Shown in pieces: positions 36,260 through 46,636 of a stretch of DNA of 64,000 nucleotides; within the stretch, counting starts at the first letter, position 1; each line of letters starts with the position of its first letter. The notes beneath the pieces are model-generated. The model saw only the letters and a program-made list of their open reading frames with translations, did not search any database and was not told where the DNA came from. Source of the stretch: Streptomyces sp. NRRL F-5122 (GTDB lineage Bacteria > Actinomycetota > Actinomycetes > Streptomycetales > Streptomycetaceae). The stretch covers positions 186,001 to 250,000 of the forward strand of contig NZ_LMWH01000116.1 of the NCBI RefSeq assembly GCF_001507435.1, written 5' to 3'. Position numbers and translations under genes: made by a program.

Positions 36260-36263
36260 CGGA

Positions 36264-36291
36264 GCGTGCCCCGACGACGGCCGGGGCACGC
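36264..36291 (+). terminator. terminator after GT4 gene
   Basis: Perfect 10-bp arms (36264-36273, 36282-36291) with 8-nt loop, 5 nt after the stop. Confidence 0.75.
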
Positions 36292-36624
36292 CGACGTCAG
36301 CCGCGGGCGCGCGGCTTCATGAAGTGAACGGTGTGAGGCCGGCTTCACCGTTCCGTCCGGGAGTCGCCTCAGCAGCTTGAAAGCAGCACCGTGAGCGACG
36401 GTCGGAGTTCCGTCAGAGGTTGCCGACGTGTTCCCGCCGGGCGGCCCTCCCGGCCGAGTCGCGGCGGCGGCTCGGACCACGGTCCGTCGGCCCGTCGAGA
36501 CCCAACCGTTGCAGTACGCCGGGTCCCTCCCTCCGTCGCAGGTCACATGCCCTGTGGAGGTCGAACCGCGCCCACCGGGCCGCCCGTGTCGCGGCCCGCA
36601 GGCGATTAACCCCTGCCGGATCCC

Positions 36625-36676
36625 TTGACGTGGGTTTCGCGCGGGGTTTAACTCACGTCCTAAATTAAGCCGTGAG
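36625..36676 (+). promoter_or_regulatory. promoter with inverted-repeat operator for sugar importer
   Basis: TTGACG (36625-36630), 17-bp spacer and TTAACT (36648-36653) make a good vegetative promoter. CTCACG (36652-36657) and CGTGAG (36671-36676), a perfect 6-bp inverted repeat with 13-bp A/T-rich spacer, overlaps the -10 and start region, a typical repressor position. No CebR-type TGGGAGCGCTCCCA box is present. The core AAATTAA also occurs in the site before the ROK gene (53476-53493). Confidence 0.6.
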
Positions 36677-36752
36677 GGTTTCGGAAGTCGAACGTGTGTC
36701 ATCCGGAGCCTTCCTCGGCGTACACGACTCCCGGAAAGGGACACCAGGAGCC

Positions 36753-38069
36753 ATGCGCAGCATCCGAGCCGCGGCCGTCGGCGCCGTCACCATGTCTCTC
36801 GCCCTTGCCGCCTCGGCCTGCGGAGGCGGTTCGTCTACGGGCGGAGGGTCGAACGACTCGCCCAAGACACTGACCTACTGGGCCTCCAACCAGGGCGCCA
36901 GCATCGAGGTCGACAAGAAGGTCCTCCAGCCCGAACTCGACAAGTTCGAGAAGCAGACTGGAATCAAGGTCAAGCTGGAGGTTGTCCCCTGGTCGGACCT
37001 GCTGAACCGGATCCTGACCGCGACCACCTCAGGTCAGGGCCCCGACGTGCTGAACATCGGCAACACCTGGAGCGCCTCCCTGCAGGCCACAGGCGCGCTG
37101 TTGCCGTGGGACGCCAAGAACTTCGAGAAGATCGGCGGCAAGGACCGCTTCGTCGACTCGGCGCTCGGCTCGACCGGAGTCGAGGGCAAGGACCCGGCCG
37201 CCGTACCGCTGTACTCGATGGCGTACGCGCTCTACTACAACAAGCAGATCTTCGCCGATGCCGGTATCGCCAAGCCGCCGGTCACCTGGGACGAGCTGAT
37301 CGCGGACGGCAAGAAGATCTCCGCCAAGGGCAAGTCGGTGCTCGGCGCCGAGGGCTCGAACCTGTCGGAGAACATCCACCACGTCTTCGTCTTCGGCAAG
37401 CAGCACGGCGCCGACTTCTTCACCCCCGACGGCAAGGCCGACTTCACCAGCGACGGCGTGGTGGCGGCGGTCAAGCAATACGTCGATCTGATGGCCAAGG
37501 ACAAGGTCATCCCGACGGGCAACGCGGAGTACGCGCAGAACCAGTCCGTGAGCGACTTCGCCAAGGGCAAGCAGGCGATGCTGCTGTGGCAGTCCGCGGC
37601 CGCCAACCTCAAGTCGCAGGGCATGAGCGAGGACAAGTACGGCATCGCCCCGGTGCCCGTGCAGTCCGGCACCCCCGGTACCGGCAACCAGGTCAACTCG
37701 ATGGTCGCGGGCATCAACCTGGCCGTCTTCAAGAACAGTCACAACCTCGACGGGGCCACGAAGTTCGTGAAGTTCATGACCAGTGACGAGGAGCAGAAGG
37801 TCCTCAACACGGCCTACAGCTCCATCCCGCCGGTCAAGGCCGCGCAGGAGGACTCCGCGTTCACCTCGCCGTCCAACGCCGTGCTGAAGGACACCCTCGC
37901 CAAGAGCGCCTCGGCGCTCCCGCAGGTCGCCGACGAGTCCCAGTTCGAGACGGCGGTCGGTACGGCCGTCAAGGAGCTGTTCGCCGACGCCGCGGCCGGA
38001 CGGCCGGTGACCACCGAGTCGGTGAAGGCCAAGCTCCAGAAGGCCCAGCAGCAGATGCCGACGAAGTGA
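36753..38069 (+). CDS. extracellular sugar-binding lipoprotein of ABC importer
   Basis: A 438-residue solute-binding protein. Signal sequence with lipobox LAASAC (Cys at about 24), then Gly/Ser linker and a family-1-type binding fold: LTYWASNQGAS, VVPWSDLLNRILTATTSGQG, PDVLNIGNTW and YALYYNKQIF. First gene of a tightly packed operon (binding protein, two permeases, GH1 enzyme), so it probably takes up a beta-glucoside or cello-oligosaccharide. No ATPase gene is present; such Streptomyces importers share the MsiK ATPase encoded elsewhere. Confidence 0.9.
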   Translation: MRSIRAAAVGAVTMSLALAASACGGGSSTGGGSNDSPKTLTYWASNQGASIEVDKKVLQPELDKFEKQTGIKVKLEVVPWSDLLNRILTATTSGQGPDVLNIGNTWSASLQATGALLPWDAKNFEKIGGKDRFVDSALGSTGVEGKDPAAVPLYSMAYALYYNKQIFADAGIAKPPVTWDELIADGKKISAKGKSVLGAEGSNLSENIHHVFVFGKQHGADFFTPDGKADFTSDGVVAAVKQYVDLMAKDKVIPTGNAEYAQNQSVSDFAKGKQAMLLWQSAAANLKSQGMSEDKYGIAPVPVQSGTPGTGNQVNSMVAGINLAVFKNSHNLDGATKFVKFMTSDEEQKVLNTAYSSIPPVKAAQEDSAFTSPSNAVLKDTLAKSASALPQVADESQFETAVGTAVKELFADAAAGRPVTTESVKAKLQKAQQQMPTK

Positions 38070-39082
38070 GCACGGGCACCAACATGACCACCACGACCGC
38101 CTCGGCCGACACCGGCGAGCGGACGGTGCGCAAGAACTCCCCCGGTGCGGCGCGAGGCCCGCGCCGCACCGGGCGGATCCGCCGCATCGGACTGCCCTAC
38201 CTGCTGCTCCTGCCCGCCCTGCTGCTCGAACTCCTGGTCCACCTGGTGCCGATGGTGATCGGCATCGTGATGAGTTTCAAGGAGCTCACGCAGTTCTACA
38301 TCCGCGACTGGGGCACCGCGCCCTGGTCCGGCTTCGACAACTACAAGGTCTCGCTGGACTTCAACGCCCCCGTGGGCGACGCGCTGCTCCACTCGTTCCT
38401 GGTCACCGTCGGCTTCACCCTGCTCTCGGTGGGCCTGTGCTGGCTGATCGGCACCGCCGCCGCCGTCTTCATGCAGGACACCTTCCGCGGCCGGGGTCTG
38501 CTGCGCGCACTCTTCCTGGTCCCGTACGCGCTGCCCGTGTACGCGGCCGTCATCACCTGGGTGTTCATGTTCCAGCACGACAACGGCCTGGTGAACCACG
38601 TCCTGCACGACCAACTGCACCTCACCGACAAGCCCTCCTTCTGGCTCATCGGCGACAACAGCTTCGTCGCGCTGCTCGTGGTGTCGGTGTGGAAGGGCTG
38701 GCCGTTCGCCTTCCTCATCGTCATGGCCGGCCTGCAGAACATCCCCAAGGAGCTGTACGAGGCCGCCGCACTCGACGGTGCCGGAATGTTGCAGCAGATC
38801 CGCCGCATCACCCTGCCGTCACTGCGCCCGGTCAACCAGGTGCTGATCCTGGTGCTGTTCCTGTGGACGTTCAACGACTTCAACACGCCGTACGTCCTGT
38901 TCGGCAAGGCCGCACCGGAGGCCGCGGACCTCATCTCGGTCCACATCTACCAGGCCTCGTTCGTCACCTGGAACTTCGGCACCGGCTCCGCCATGTCCGT
39001 CCTGCTGCTGCTGTTCCTGCTCGTCGTGACGGGCGTCTACCTGCTGCTCACCTCCCGAGGAAGGAAGACGGCCGATGTCTAG
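38066..39082 (+). CDS. sugar ABC permease, MalF-like
   Basis: A 338-residue inner-membrane permease with about six helices. The EAA loop that contacts the ATPase is ELYEAAALDGAGMLQQIRRI (about 231-250). GTG at 38066 overlaps the binding-protein stop; ATG 38084 is an alternative. The first 45 residues are polar and basic. It overlaps the next permease by 8 nt, so subunits are produced in step. Confidence 0.9.
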   Translation: MSTGTNMTTTTASADTGERTVRKNSPGAARGPRRTGRIRRIGLPYLLLLPALLLELLVHLVPMVIGIVMSFKELTQFYIRDWGTAPWSGFDNYKVSLDFNAPVGDALLHSFLVTVGFTLLSVGLCWLIGTAAAVFMQDTFRGRGLLRALFLVPYALPVYAAVITWVFMFQHDNGLVNHVLHDQLHLTDKPSFWLIGDNSFVALLVVSVWKGWPFAFLIVMAGLQNIPKELYEAAALDGAGMLQQIRRITLPSLRPVNQVLILVLFLWTFNDFNTPYVLFGKAAPEAADLISVHIYQASFVTWNFGTGSAMSVLLLLFLLVVTGVYLLLTSRGRKTADV

Positions 39083-39970
39083 CACCACCAGGGCGCCGCA
39101 GCCGCCGCTCACCTCGCGGACACCGCGTTCGCCGATGGCCCCGCCCCGGTCCTTCCTGTGGTCCCGGGGGATCTTCCTCACACTGCTCACGGTCTTCGTA
39201 CTGGTGCCGGTCTATGTGATGATCTCCAGCTCGCTGAAGCCGCTGGCGGACGTCACGGGGAAGTTCCGGTGGCTGCCGAGCGGCCTCACCTTCCGCCCCT
39301 ACATCGACATCTGGTCGACGGTCCCGCTGGCCCGGTACTTCGTGAACTCGCTGATCGTGGCGGGCGCCGCGACGATCTGCTCGGTCATCATCGCGGTGTT
39401 CTCCGCGTACGCGGTCAGCCGCTACAACTTCCGCGGCAAGCGCGTGTTCACGGTCACCGTGCTGTCCACCCAGATGTTCCCCGGCATCCTCTTCCTGCTC
39501 CCGCTCTTCCTGCTCTACGTCAACATCGGCAACGCAACGGGAATCGCGCTGTTCGGCTCCCGCGGCGGGCTGATCCTGACGTATCTCACCTTCTCGCTGC
39601 CCTTCTCGATCTGGATGCTCATCGGGTACTTCGACTCGGTGCCGCGTGATCTGGACGAGGCGGCACTGGTGGACGGCTGCGGGCCGCTCGGGGCCCTCTT
39701 CCGGATCGTCGTGCCGGCGGCGATCCCCGGCATCGTCGCGGTCGCCGTCTACGCCTTCATGACCGCCTGGGGCGAGGTGCTCTTCGCCTCGGTGATGACC
39801 AACGACACCACCCGCACCCTCGCCGTCGGGCTCCAGGGCTACTCCACGCTGAACGACGTCTACTGGAACCAGATCATGGCCGCCTCGCTCGTCGTGAGCG
39901 TCCCCGTGGTCGCGGGCTTCCTGCTGCTGCAGCGCTACCTGGTCACCGGGCTCACCGCCGGAGCCGTGAA

Positions 39971-39974
<4 letters not shown>
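39075..39974 (+). CDS. sugar ABC permease, MalG-like
   Basis: A 299-residue second permease of the importer, with six helices. EAA loop: [20 protein letters not shown] (about 190-209). Ends MalG-like with [19 protein letters not shown] at 39075 lies inside the end of the previous gene and its own stop overlaps the GH1 start, so all four genes form one coupled operon. Confidence 0.9.
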
Positions 39975-41368
<1,394 letters not shown>

Positions 41369-41372
41369 CGTG

Positions 41373-41412
41373 CCGGTGCGGGTTCGCGCGTCACGGCGCG
41401 AACCGGCACCGG
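41373..41412. terminator. operon terminator hairpin
   Basis: 17-bp stem with one mismatch (41373-41389 with 41396-41412), 6-nt loop, directly after the GH1 stop. It also lies just beyond the end of the opposite-strand remnant at 41426. Confidence 0.85.
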
Positions 41413-41425
41413 AATCGGTGCGGTC

Positions 41426-41608
41426 CTACCGGCCGTGGCCGCGATGGCCGCCGCGGTGGCCGTGACCACCGTGGTGGCCGTGGCCACCATGGCCTCCGTG
41501 GTGGGCCCAGGCCGTCTGGACCGTGGTGGGCGCCGCCGTCGGGGTGCTCGCCAGGGCGACCCCACTGCTCGCCGCGCCGGCCAGCAGTGGGGTGCTGGTC
41601 GCCCGTCT
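41426..41608 (-). pseudogene. 5'-truncated small His/Gly-rich secreted protein
   Basis: On the minus strand an open frame without any start codon reads RRATSTPLLAGAASSGVALA, then STPTAAPTTVQTAW, and finishes in a His/Gly run (HHGGHGGHGHHGG and on to a TAG at 41426). The order basic head, hydrophobic stretch, small-residue region is that of a signal peptide followed by a metal-binding-like tail. Its 5' end meets the response-regulator fragment at about 41604, so both lost their starts in one deletion (inference). Confidence 0.4.
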
Positions 41609-41741
41609 GCCGGCGCTGCTGTGCCGAGGTGCGCCCGCCCGGCCCGCCGTGCTCGCGGCCGGTGATCTCGCCCTCGACCCGGCGGGCCACCGCTGCCACC
41701 GGGCGGGCCGTGAGACCACCCTCACCGCCCGGGCTACCGGC
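41604..41741 (+). pseudogene. fragment of OmpR-family response regulator
   Basis: The frame reads ARPAVLAAGDLALDPAGH, then RAGRETTLTAR, the linker and first strands of an OmpR-type winged-helix domain (usual form GDLALDPATHRV...GREV.LTAREF). The receiver domain before it and the DNA-binding helices after it are absent. It runs directly into histidine-kinase sequence at the shared TLTAR(A)T segment, then a TGA (41742-41744). Confidence 0.6.
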
Positions 41742-42716
41742 TGAGCGCTGGTCGGCGCGGCCTGTCTGCTCGCGGTGTGGCTGCGGATGAGTCTTCTGAG
41801 CGGGCTCGACCAGGCCCCGCTCCGGCAGGCCCAGGCCATCGAGGCGAACGCCGACCGCGGCAGCCTGTCCTGATCGTTCCGGCCACCGGCAACGGTGACA
41901 CCGCCGTCCAGGTCGTGGGACGCGGGGACGGGGTGCGGGCCGGTTCGGCGAATCTGGCGGGCCAACCCGCGCTGTTCTCGTTCGCCCCGACCTCCTCCGG
42001 CACGCCCGCGGCCCACAGCGTGCGCGGACTGCCGCTGAAGGGGGACGGCGGCTGGCGCGCTGTGGGTCTCGCGTCGGGCGGGGGCACGGTGTACGTGGCC
42101 GTGTCGACCGCGAGAGTGGCTCACAACCTGGCCCTGCTCACGGTGGGGGCTGGCCCGCTCCGTGCCGCCGGCCGTCGCCCTGCTCACCGGGGGGGTCTGG
42201 ATGCTGCCCGGGCGGGCGCTGCGGCCCGTGGGGGACCTGCGCGCCCAGACGGCGGAGATCACCGCCGGCGACCTGGGCCGCCGGCTGGACGTCCCACCGG
42301 CCGACGACGCTCTGGGACGGCTGGCCCGGACCCTCAACGACCTGCTCGCCCGGCTGGACGACTCGGCAGGTCAGCAGCGCGGGTTCGTCGCGGACGCGCA
42401 CACGAGTTGCCAGTCCGCTGAGCAGCCTGCACACCCAGCTCGAGGTGGCGGTCCGGCATCCGGCCTCGGCGGACTGGAACTCCCGCGGTCCGGTCAGGCG
42501 TGCCTGGCCGCGGCCGACGAGGGGCCCGGGATCCCGGCGGCCGACCGCAGCCGCTTCACGCGGCTGGACTCGGCCCGCGCCCGGGACACCGGAGGCAGCG
42601 GCCTCGGACTCGCCATCGTGCACGACCTGGCCGTTGCGCACCACGGGCGGATCCGCATCGAGGACAACGATCCGGGGGGGCACGTCGTGGTCTGCATCCC
42701 TGCCACGGACGCGTGA
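41715..42716 (+). pseudogene. decayed sensor histidine kinase
   Basis: Recognisable kinase pieces lie in order but in changing frames: first membrane helix and WLRMSLLSGLDQA, a sensor part (DTAVQVVGRGD, FSFAPTSSGTP, VAVSTARVAHNLALL), HAMP (GRALRPVGDLRAQTAEITAG), a damaged H-box (FVADAHTSCQ where FVADASHELR is expected), SPLSSLHTQLEVAVRHPASA in another frame, then after an internal deletion DEGPGIPAADRSRF and GGSGLGLAIVHDLA. In-frame stops at 41742 and 41871 and at least four frameshifts make it non-functional. Confidence 0.85.
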
Positions 42717-42896
42717 TCGAGGGGCCGGGCGACCCGACTCCGGCGGATTCCGGCGGAACGTCCGTGGTCGACGGAATGTCACCGTTTCGTCGCAGTGCCC
42801 CCCGTCCTACAACCAGCGAGCCCCGTTGCCTGTCTATCTGGCAGGCAAGCTGGAACGCGCCGCACGCAGGCGCGCAGATGAGGATGGAAGGCCGCC

Positions 42897-43592
42897 ATGG
42901 GGGACATACGCCGACGGGGTGCCGTCGCACTGGGGGTCACCGCGTTGGTGACCCCGCTCACGCTCGCACTCGGCACCGCGCCTGCCGACGCTTCGAGTTG
43001 CACCACTCAGAAGGGGCCGTACCAGAAGCAGGTCGAGAAGTTTCTCGGCCGGCCGGTCGACGGCAAGCAGTCCGCCGCCGACTGCAAGGCGATCCAGGCC
43101 TTCCAGAAGAAGCACGGCATCACCCCGACCATCGGCTACGCGGGACCCGTCACCTGGGGGGTGATGGACCTGATGAACAAGCAGAAGGCCGTGGGCAAGC
43201 GTCCCAACAAGGACGGAAAGTGCCCGGTCAACAAGGGCCGTATCGCCTGCGTCAACCTCACGCTCCAGCTCAGCTGGATCCAGGACGGCAGCCGGCTCGT
43301 GTACGGTCCGGTCCCGGTCCGCACGGGCCGCAACGGCTACGAGACCCGAACCGGTCTGAAGAAGATCTACTGGCGTGACATCGACCACGTGTCGAGCCTG
43401 TACAACGTGGCCATGCCCTACAGCCAGTTCTTCGACGGCGGCCAGGCCTTCCACTCCGTCGGCCTGAGCATGTGGAACCCGCCCGGGTCGCACGGCTGCG
43501 TCAACATGACGAAGACCGACGCCAAGAAGTACTGGTCGCTGCTCAAGTCCGGCGACGACGTCTTCGTGTACGGCCGCAAGCCGGGCACCTGA
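42897..43592 (+). CDS. L,D-transpeptidase with peptidoglycan-binding domain
   Basis: A 231-residue exported enzyme. Signal peptide to about residue 32 (LGTAPADASS). Residues about 33-95 are a peptidoglycan-binding-like domain (CKAIQAFQKKHGITPTIG). Residues about 120-230 are a YkuD domain with catalytic motif HSVGLSMWNPPGSHGCVNM (Cys at about 201). It would make or edit 3-3 cross-links in the wall. ATG at 42897 follows GGAAGG. A strong hairpin follows the stop. Confidence 0.9.
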   Translation: MGDIRRRGAVALGVTALVTPLTLALGTAPADASSCTTQKGPYQKQVEKFLGRPVDGKQSAADCKAIQAFQKKHGITPTIGYAGPVTWGVMDLMNKQKAVGKRPNKDGKCPVNKGRIACVNLTLQLSWIQDGSRLVYGPVPVRTGRNGYETRTGLKKIYWRDIDHVSSLYNVAMPYSQFFDGGQAFHSVGLSMWNPPGSHGCVNMTKTDAKKYWSLLKSGDDVFVYGRKPGT

Positions 43593-43599
43593 CACGGAC

Positions 43600-43632
43600 C
43601 CGGTCCGGCCGTCCCGGGGACGGCCGGACCGG
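43600..43632 (+). terminator. terminator after L,D-transpeptidase gene
   Basis: Perfect 15-bp stem (43600-43614 with 43618-43632) and 3-nt loop. Confidence 0.8.
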
Positions 43633-43726
43633 ACGCGTACGGAGTGATCAGCTTCACGGTCCGGAATGCCGGGAGGTGCCTGATTGCTCACATCGCCTTC
43701 ACGTCGGGCCCCGTATGCTTCACGCC

Positions 43727-43900
43727 ATGCCCACTACTCCTGAACCCGCAGCGGAACGCTCCGCCGACGAGGTCAACGAGGAGATCCGGGCCCTGTGGTT
43801 CCGCAGCGGCGGGATGCTGAACATGGACGAGCGGCGGGAGTACCAGCGGCTCGTCATGGAATGGGCGACGGTCTCCCCGGATCCCACCCGGGCGGCGTGA
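43727..43900 (+). CDS. conserved small Streptomyces protein
   Basis: A 57-residue acidic protein (MPTTPEPAAERSADEVNEE, then ALWFRSGGMLNMDERREY). I recall similar short proteins in other Streptomyces, without known function. No signal or membrane segment. ATG 43715 in the same frame would add four residues. It stands alone between the transpeptidase terminator and the convergent protease gene. Confidence 0.65.
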   Translation: MPTTPEPAAERSADEVNEEIRALWFRSGGMLNMDERREYQRLVMEWATVSPDPTRAA

Positions 43901-43979
43901 AGGCCTGACGGCGCTCACTGCGCGCCGTCCCCCCCGTTGACCGACCTGGCGTCTCCGGGACCGTCCACACCCCTCCCGC

Positions 43980-45377
43980 TCAGCCCCAGGTACCGGAGTA
44001 GGCCCGGCGGTAGGCGTTGCGCTCGTGTTCCGAGCGGATGTAGCGGGTGGCGACCAGGGCGACCAGACTGCCCGCGATGACCAGCAGTCCCGGTCCGACG
44101 TTGCGTACGTCGGTGAGCCGCGTCACGAAACTGCCCTTGGTGCCGACCTCCTGGACCGCGCCCGGTCCCGCGGACCCCGGAGTCCCCGCACCGGGTGCGA
44201 TGGCCGCACCCTGCGCGGCCGAGGTGGACGGTGCGGGGGCGGCGGGCGCCTGGTTCGTCGCGTCCCCCGAAGCCTCTGACGGCCCGGTGAGCCGCACCCC
44301 GAGCGCCGACATCGCCGTCGTCAGCGGCTGGAAGAACGTCGTGCCGCCCGACCGGCAGTCCCCGCTGCCGCCCGACGTCACCCCGAGCGCGATGCCCTCG
44401 GAGAACAACGGGCCCCCGCTGTCTCCCGGTTCGGCACAGACCGTGGTCTGGATGAGGCCGGTGACCGTTCCCTCGGGGTAGTTCACCGTCGCGTTGAGCG
44501 CGGTGACCTGGCCGTCGTGCAGGCCGGTGGTGCTGCCGCTGCGAAAGACCCGCTGCCCGACGACCGGATCCCCGGTCCCCGCGATGCGCACCCCGCGCCC
44601 GTCGCCGATGGCCACGACGTTCGCGCCGGGTGTCTCCTGACCGTTCTCGTACCGGATGAGCGAGAAGTCGCCCGAGCCGGGGAACTCCGACGTCACCGTA
44701 CGGCCCACCACCGTCCGGCCCGTGCTGTCGGAGAACCAGAGCGTGCCGCCGGGGCCGCAGTGCCCGGCGGTGAGGATGAACTCGCTCTGCCCGTTGGTCA
44801 CGTTGTAGCCGGCCGAACACCGGCCGCCTGCCGAGATGACCGGCTGGGCGCCGTTCACCCGGGTGGTGAACCTGTCCTCGGTGCGCTCCATGCGGACGAA
44901 GTCGCCCGTGTCGTGGGCGAGCCGGGTCATCCGGGACCAGTCGGAGGCGGAGACGGAGCTGTCACCCTGTACCACCACCTGGTTGGACCGGTAGTCCACG
45001 GACCAGGCGGTACCCGACACCCTTGGCGCCGAACTCAGCGCAACGGTGGCCGACTTGAGCTGATCCATGCTGTGCCGCACCATCTCGGCCCGGGCTCCGG
45101 CGGCCGTGACCCGGTCGGCCGCGGCCCGGTCGGTCACGGCGACGACCGGTTTCCCGTCGGATCCGATCCAACTGCCCGCGGTGCGCGCCATGCCGAGCTG
45201 TGACATCAGCCCGGCAACTGTCCGGGAGGTGCCCTGCGCGGACGCGCCGCCGGGACTCGGCGCGCCGGACGGTTCGGCGGCCAGGGCCTGGGTGACCATC
45301 AGGCCTCCCAGGAGCACTCCGCCGACGGCCGCGATGCGCGCCCCCCGCCGGACGATCCGTCGTCGTGCATGCCTCAT
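43980..45377 (-). CDS. S1 family serine protease with C-terminal membrane anchor
   Basis: A 465-residue exported protease. Basic head MRHARRRIVRR and hydrophobic core to about residue 33 form the signal peptide; an alpha-lytic-type propeptide follows (about 50-150). Catalytic triad: His in LTAGHCGPG, Asp in GDFSLIRY, Ser in EPGDSGGPLF. A Pro/Ala/Ser linker (about 365-410) leads to one helix and a basic end (RYIRSEHERNAYRRAY), so the protease is probably tethered to the membrane. It is a paralogue of the fragment at 1-302. ATG at 45377 chosen because the signal peptide starts there. Confidence 0.9.
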   Translation of the reverse strand: MRHARRRIVRRGARIAAVGGVLLGGLMVTQALAAEPSGAPSPGGASAQGTSRTVAGLMSQLGMARTAGSWIGSDGKPVVAVTDRAAADRVTAAGARAEMVRHSMDQLKSATVALSSAPRVSGTAWSVDYRSNQVVVQGDSSVSASDWSRMTRLAHDTGDFVRMERTEDRFTTRVNGAQPVISAGGRCSAGYNVTNGQSEFILTAGHCGPGGTLWFSDSTGRTVVGRTVTSEFPGSGDFSLIRYENGQETPGANVVAIGDGRGVRIAGTGDPVVGQRVFRSGSTTGLHDGQVTALNATVNYPEGTVTGLIQTTVCAEPGDSGGPLFSEGIALGVTSGGSGDCRSGGTTFFQPLTTAMSALGVRLTGPSEASGDATNQAPAAPAPSTSAAQGAAIAPGAGTPGSAGPGAVQEVGTKGSFVTRLTDVRNVGPGLLVIAGSLVALVATRYIRSEHERNAYRRAYSGTWG

Positions 45378-45494
45378 CCATGGCTCCCGAACCCCGAACG
45401 GCACGGCGTGACCACCGCGGAGCGCTCCGGTCGGCGAGCGCCCTCACTACATACGTGGGCCGGGGTGCGGGAGTTCACCGTCGGGCGGTGCGAG

Positions 45495-46487
45495 TCACCC
45501 CGTGGGCGACGCGGAGGACGGCATAAGCGAGTCACCGCTGCGCTCGTCGCCCCACAGCGAGTCGTCGTCCACGTAGGGCCGCAGCAGCCCGATGAGCCCA
45601 CGGTCGTCGCGCTCGTTCAGTTCGTCCGAAGCGATCTTCCGGGCGATCCCGGCGAGGAGGTCGGCGAGCTGCACCCTCGGGTCCCGTCGTGAGTCGACCA
45701 GCCTGAGCCCGGAGAGCTGCGCCGCCTCCGTGATCCAGGCGATGCGCCGCGGTGTGAGCAGGTTCTGTTCGTCGTGCACGATCGCCACGGACCGCCCATC
45801 CCTTCCCCAGTACGCCGCGGTCCGGATGATCGCGGGCACCAGCGGGTTCAGCAGGGGAACCACCGTCGGGCTCTCGGTGATCCGTACCCGATGGGCGAGG
45901 GCGGCCTCGCGCGTTCGGCCCAGCAGGCGGAGGATCGCGCCGGTGTCGCCGTGCGGCTGCGTGCGGCGCATGGCGTCGACGAGGTGGTAGAAGGAGTCGA
46001 CGGGGGCTGCCGGGTCTCCGTTCATCCTGACCCGCATCAGGTCGTTGGACGCCTCCAGGAAGTGCCGCCATCGTCCGTTCCCGAAGCGGCCGGGACCCTG
46101 GCGGAACAGGACGAGCGCCGCCGCAGGATCGCCGAGCAGCAGGTCCACCATCCGGTCGACGACGAAGAACGACTTCTCCACGAGCACCACATGGGCGTGC
46201 CCGTACAGCGGTCCCGTGTCACCGAGCAGCCATTGCAGCACCGACCGGTGCTTCTCCCTCAGAAGATGGGTCGCCTTGTACTCCTCCGCGGGGGACCTGA
46301 CCCGGTCGCGGATCTCCTGGACGTACGCGGCCGCCGAGGCGAGGGGGAGGTGCACACCGGCATGTGCGAAGACGTCGGTGTTCCCGCTCGTGAGGTTCTC
46401 GCCGTCCGACCCGGACTCGTCGCAGGCCACTTCCAGCAGTCGCCCCGCCGTCCTCGCCCGGACCGAACTCCCGCCACTCCAGGTCAC
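45495..46487 (-). CDS. DUF3800 domain protein
   Basis: A 330-residue soluble protein with a DUF3800 (RNase H-like) pattern: EVACDESGSDGENL at the N-terminus, VLVEKSFFVVDRMVDLLL, VAIVHDEQNLL and SRRDPRVQLADLLAGI near the end, supplying the conserved acidic residues. The activity of the family is not established; it turns up in accessory and phage-rich regions. GTG 46487 (head VTWSGGSSVRARTAGR) with AGGGGG upstream was chosen, since upstream sequence has no similarity. It stands alone. Confidence 0.75.
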   Translation of the reverse strand: MTWSGGSSVRARTAGRLLEVACDESGSDGENLTSGNTDVFAHAGVHLPLASAAAYVQEIRDRVRSPAEEYKATHLLREKHRSVLQWLLGDTGPLYGHAHVVLVEKSFFVVDRMVDLLLGDPAAALVLFRQGPGRFGNGRWRHFLEASNDLMRVRMNGDPAAPVDSFYHLVDAMRRTQPHGDTGAILRLLGRTREAALAHRVRITESPTVVPLLNPLVPAIIRTAAYWGRDGRSVAIVHDEQNLLTPRRIAWITEAAQLSGLRLVDSRRDPRVQLADLLAGIARKIASDELNERDDRGLIGLLRPYVDDDSLWGDERSGDSLMPSSASPTG

Positions 46488-46636
46488 CGCATGGCCCCCT
46501 GCCTTGTGTCCCACAGGGAGCATCCCGCATCGGGAGTGCGGTGAACCGTCGGCCGGCCCTTCGGCACGGACGCCATGAGCCCACTCCCGCCGGGCGATTG
46601 CGCACCCCCCGTCGGCCGGCGAGCGCGCGCGGACGT

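Larger units (their letters stand above)
36260..36752. other. 493-bp region upstream of sugar importer operon
   Basis: No gene found. It holds the terminator at 36264-36291 and the promoter with inverted repeat at 36625-36676. The part between shows nothing I recognise. Confidence 0.5.
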
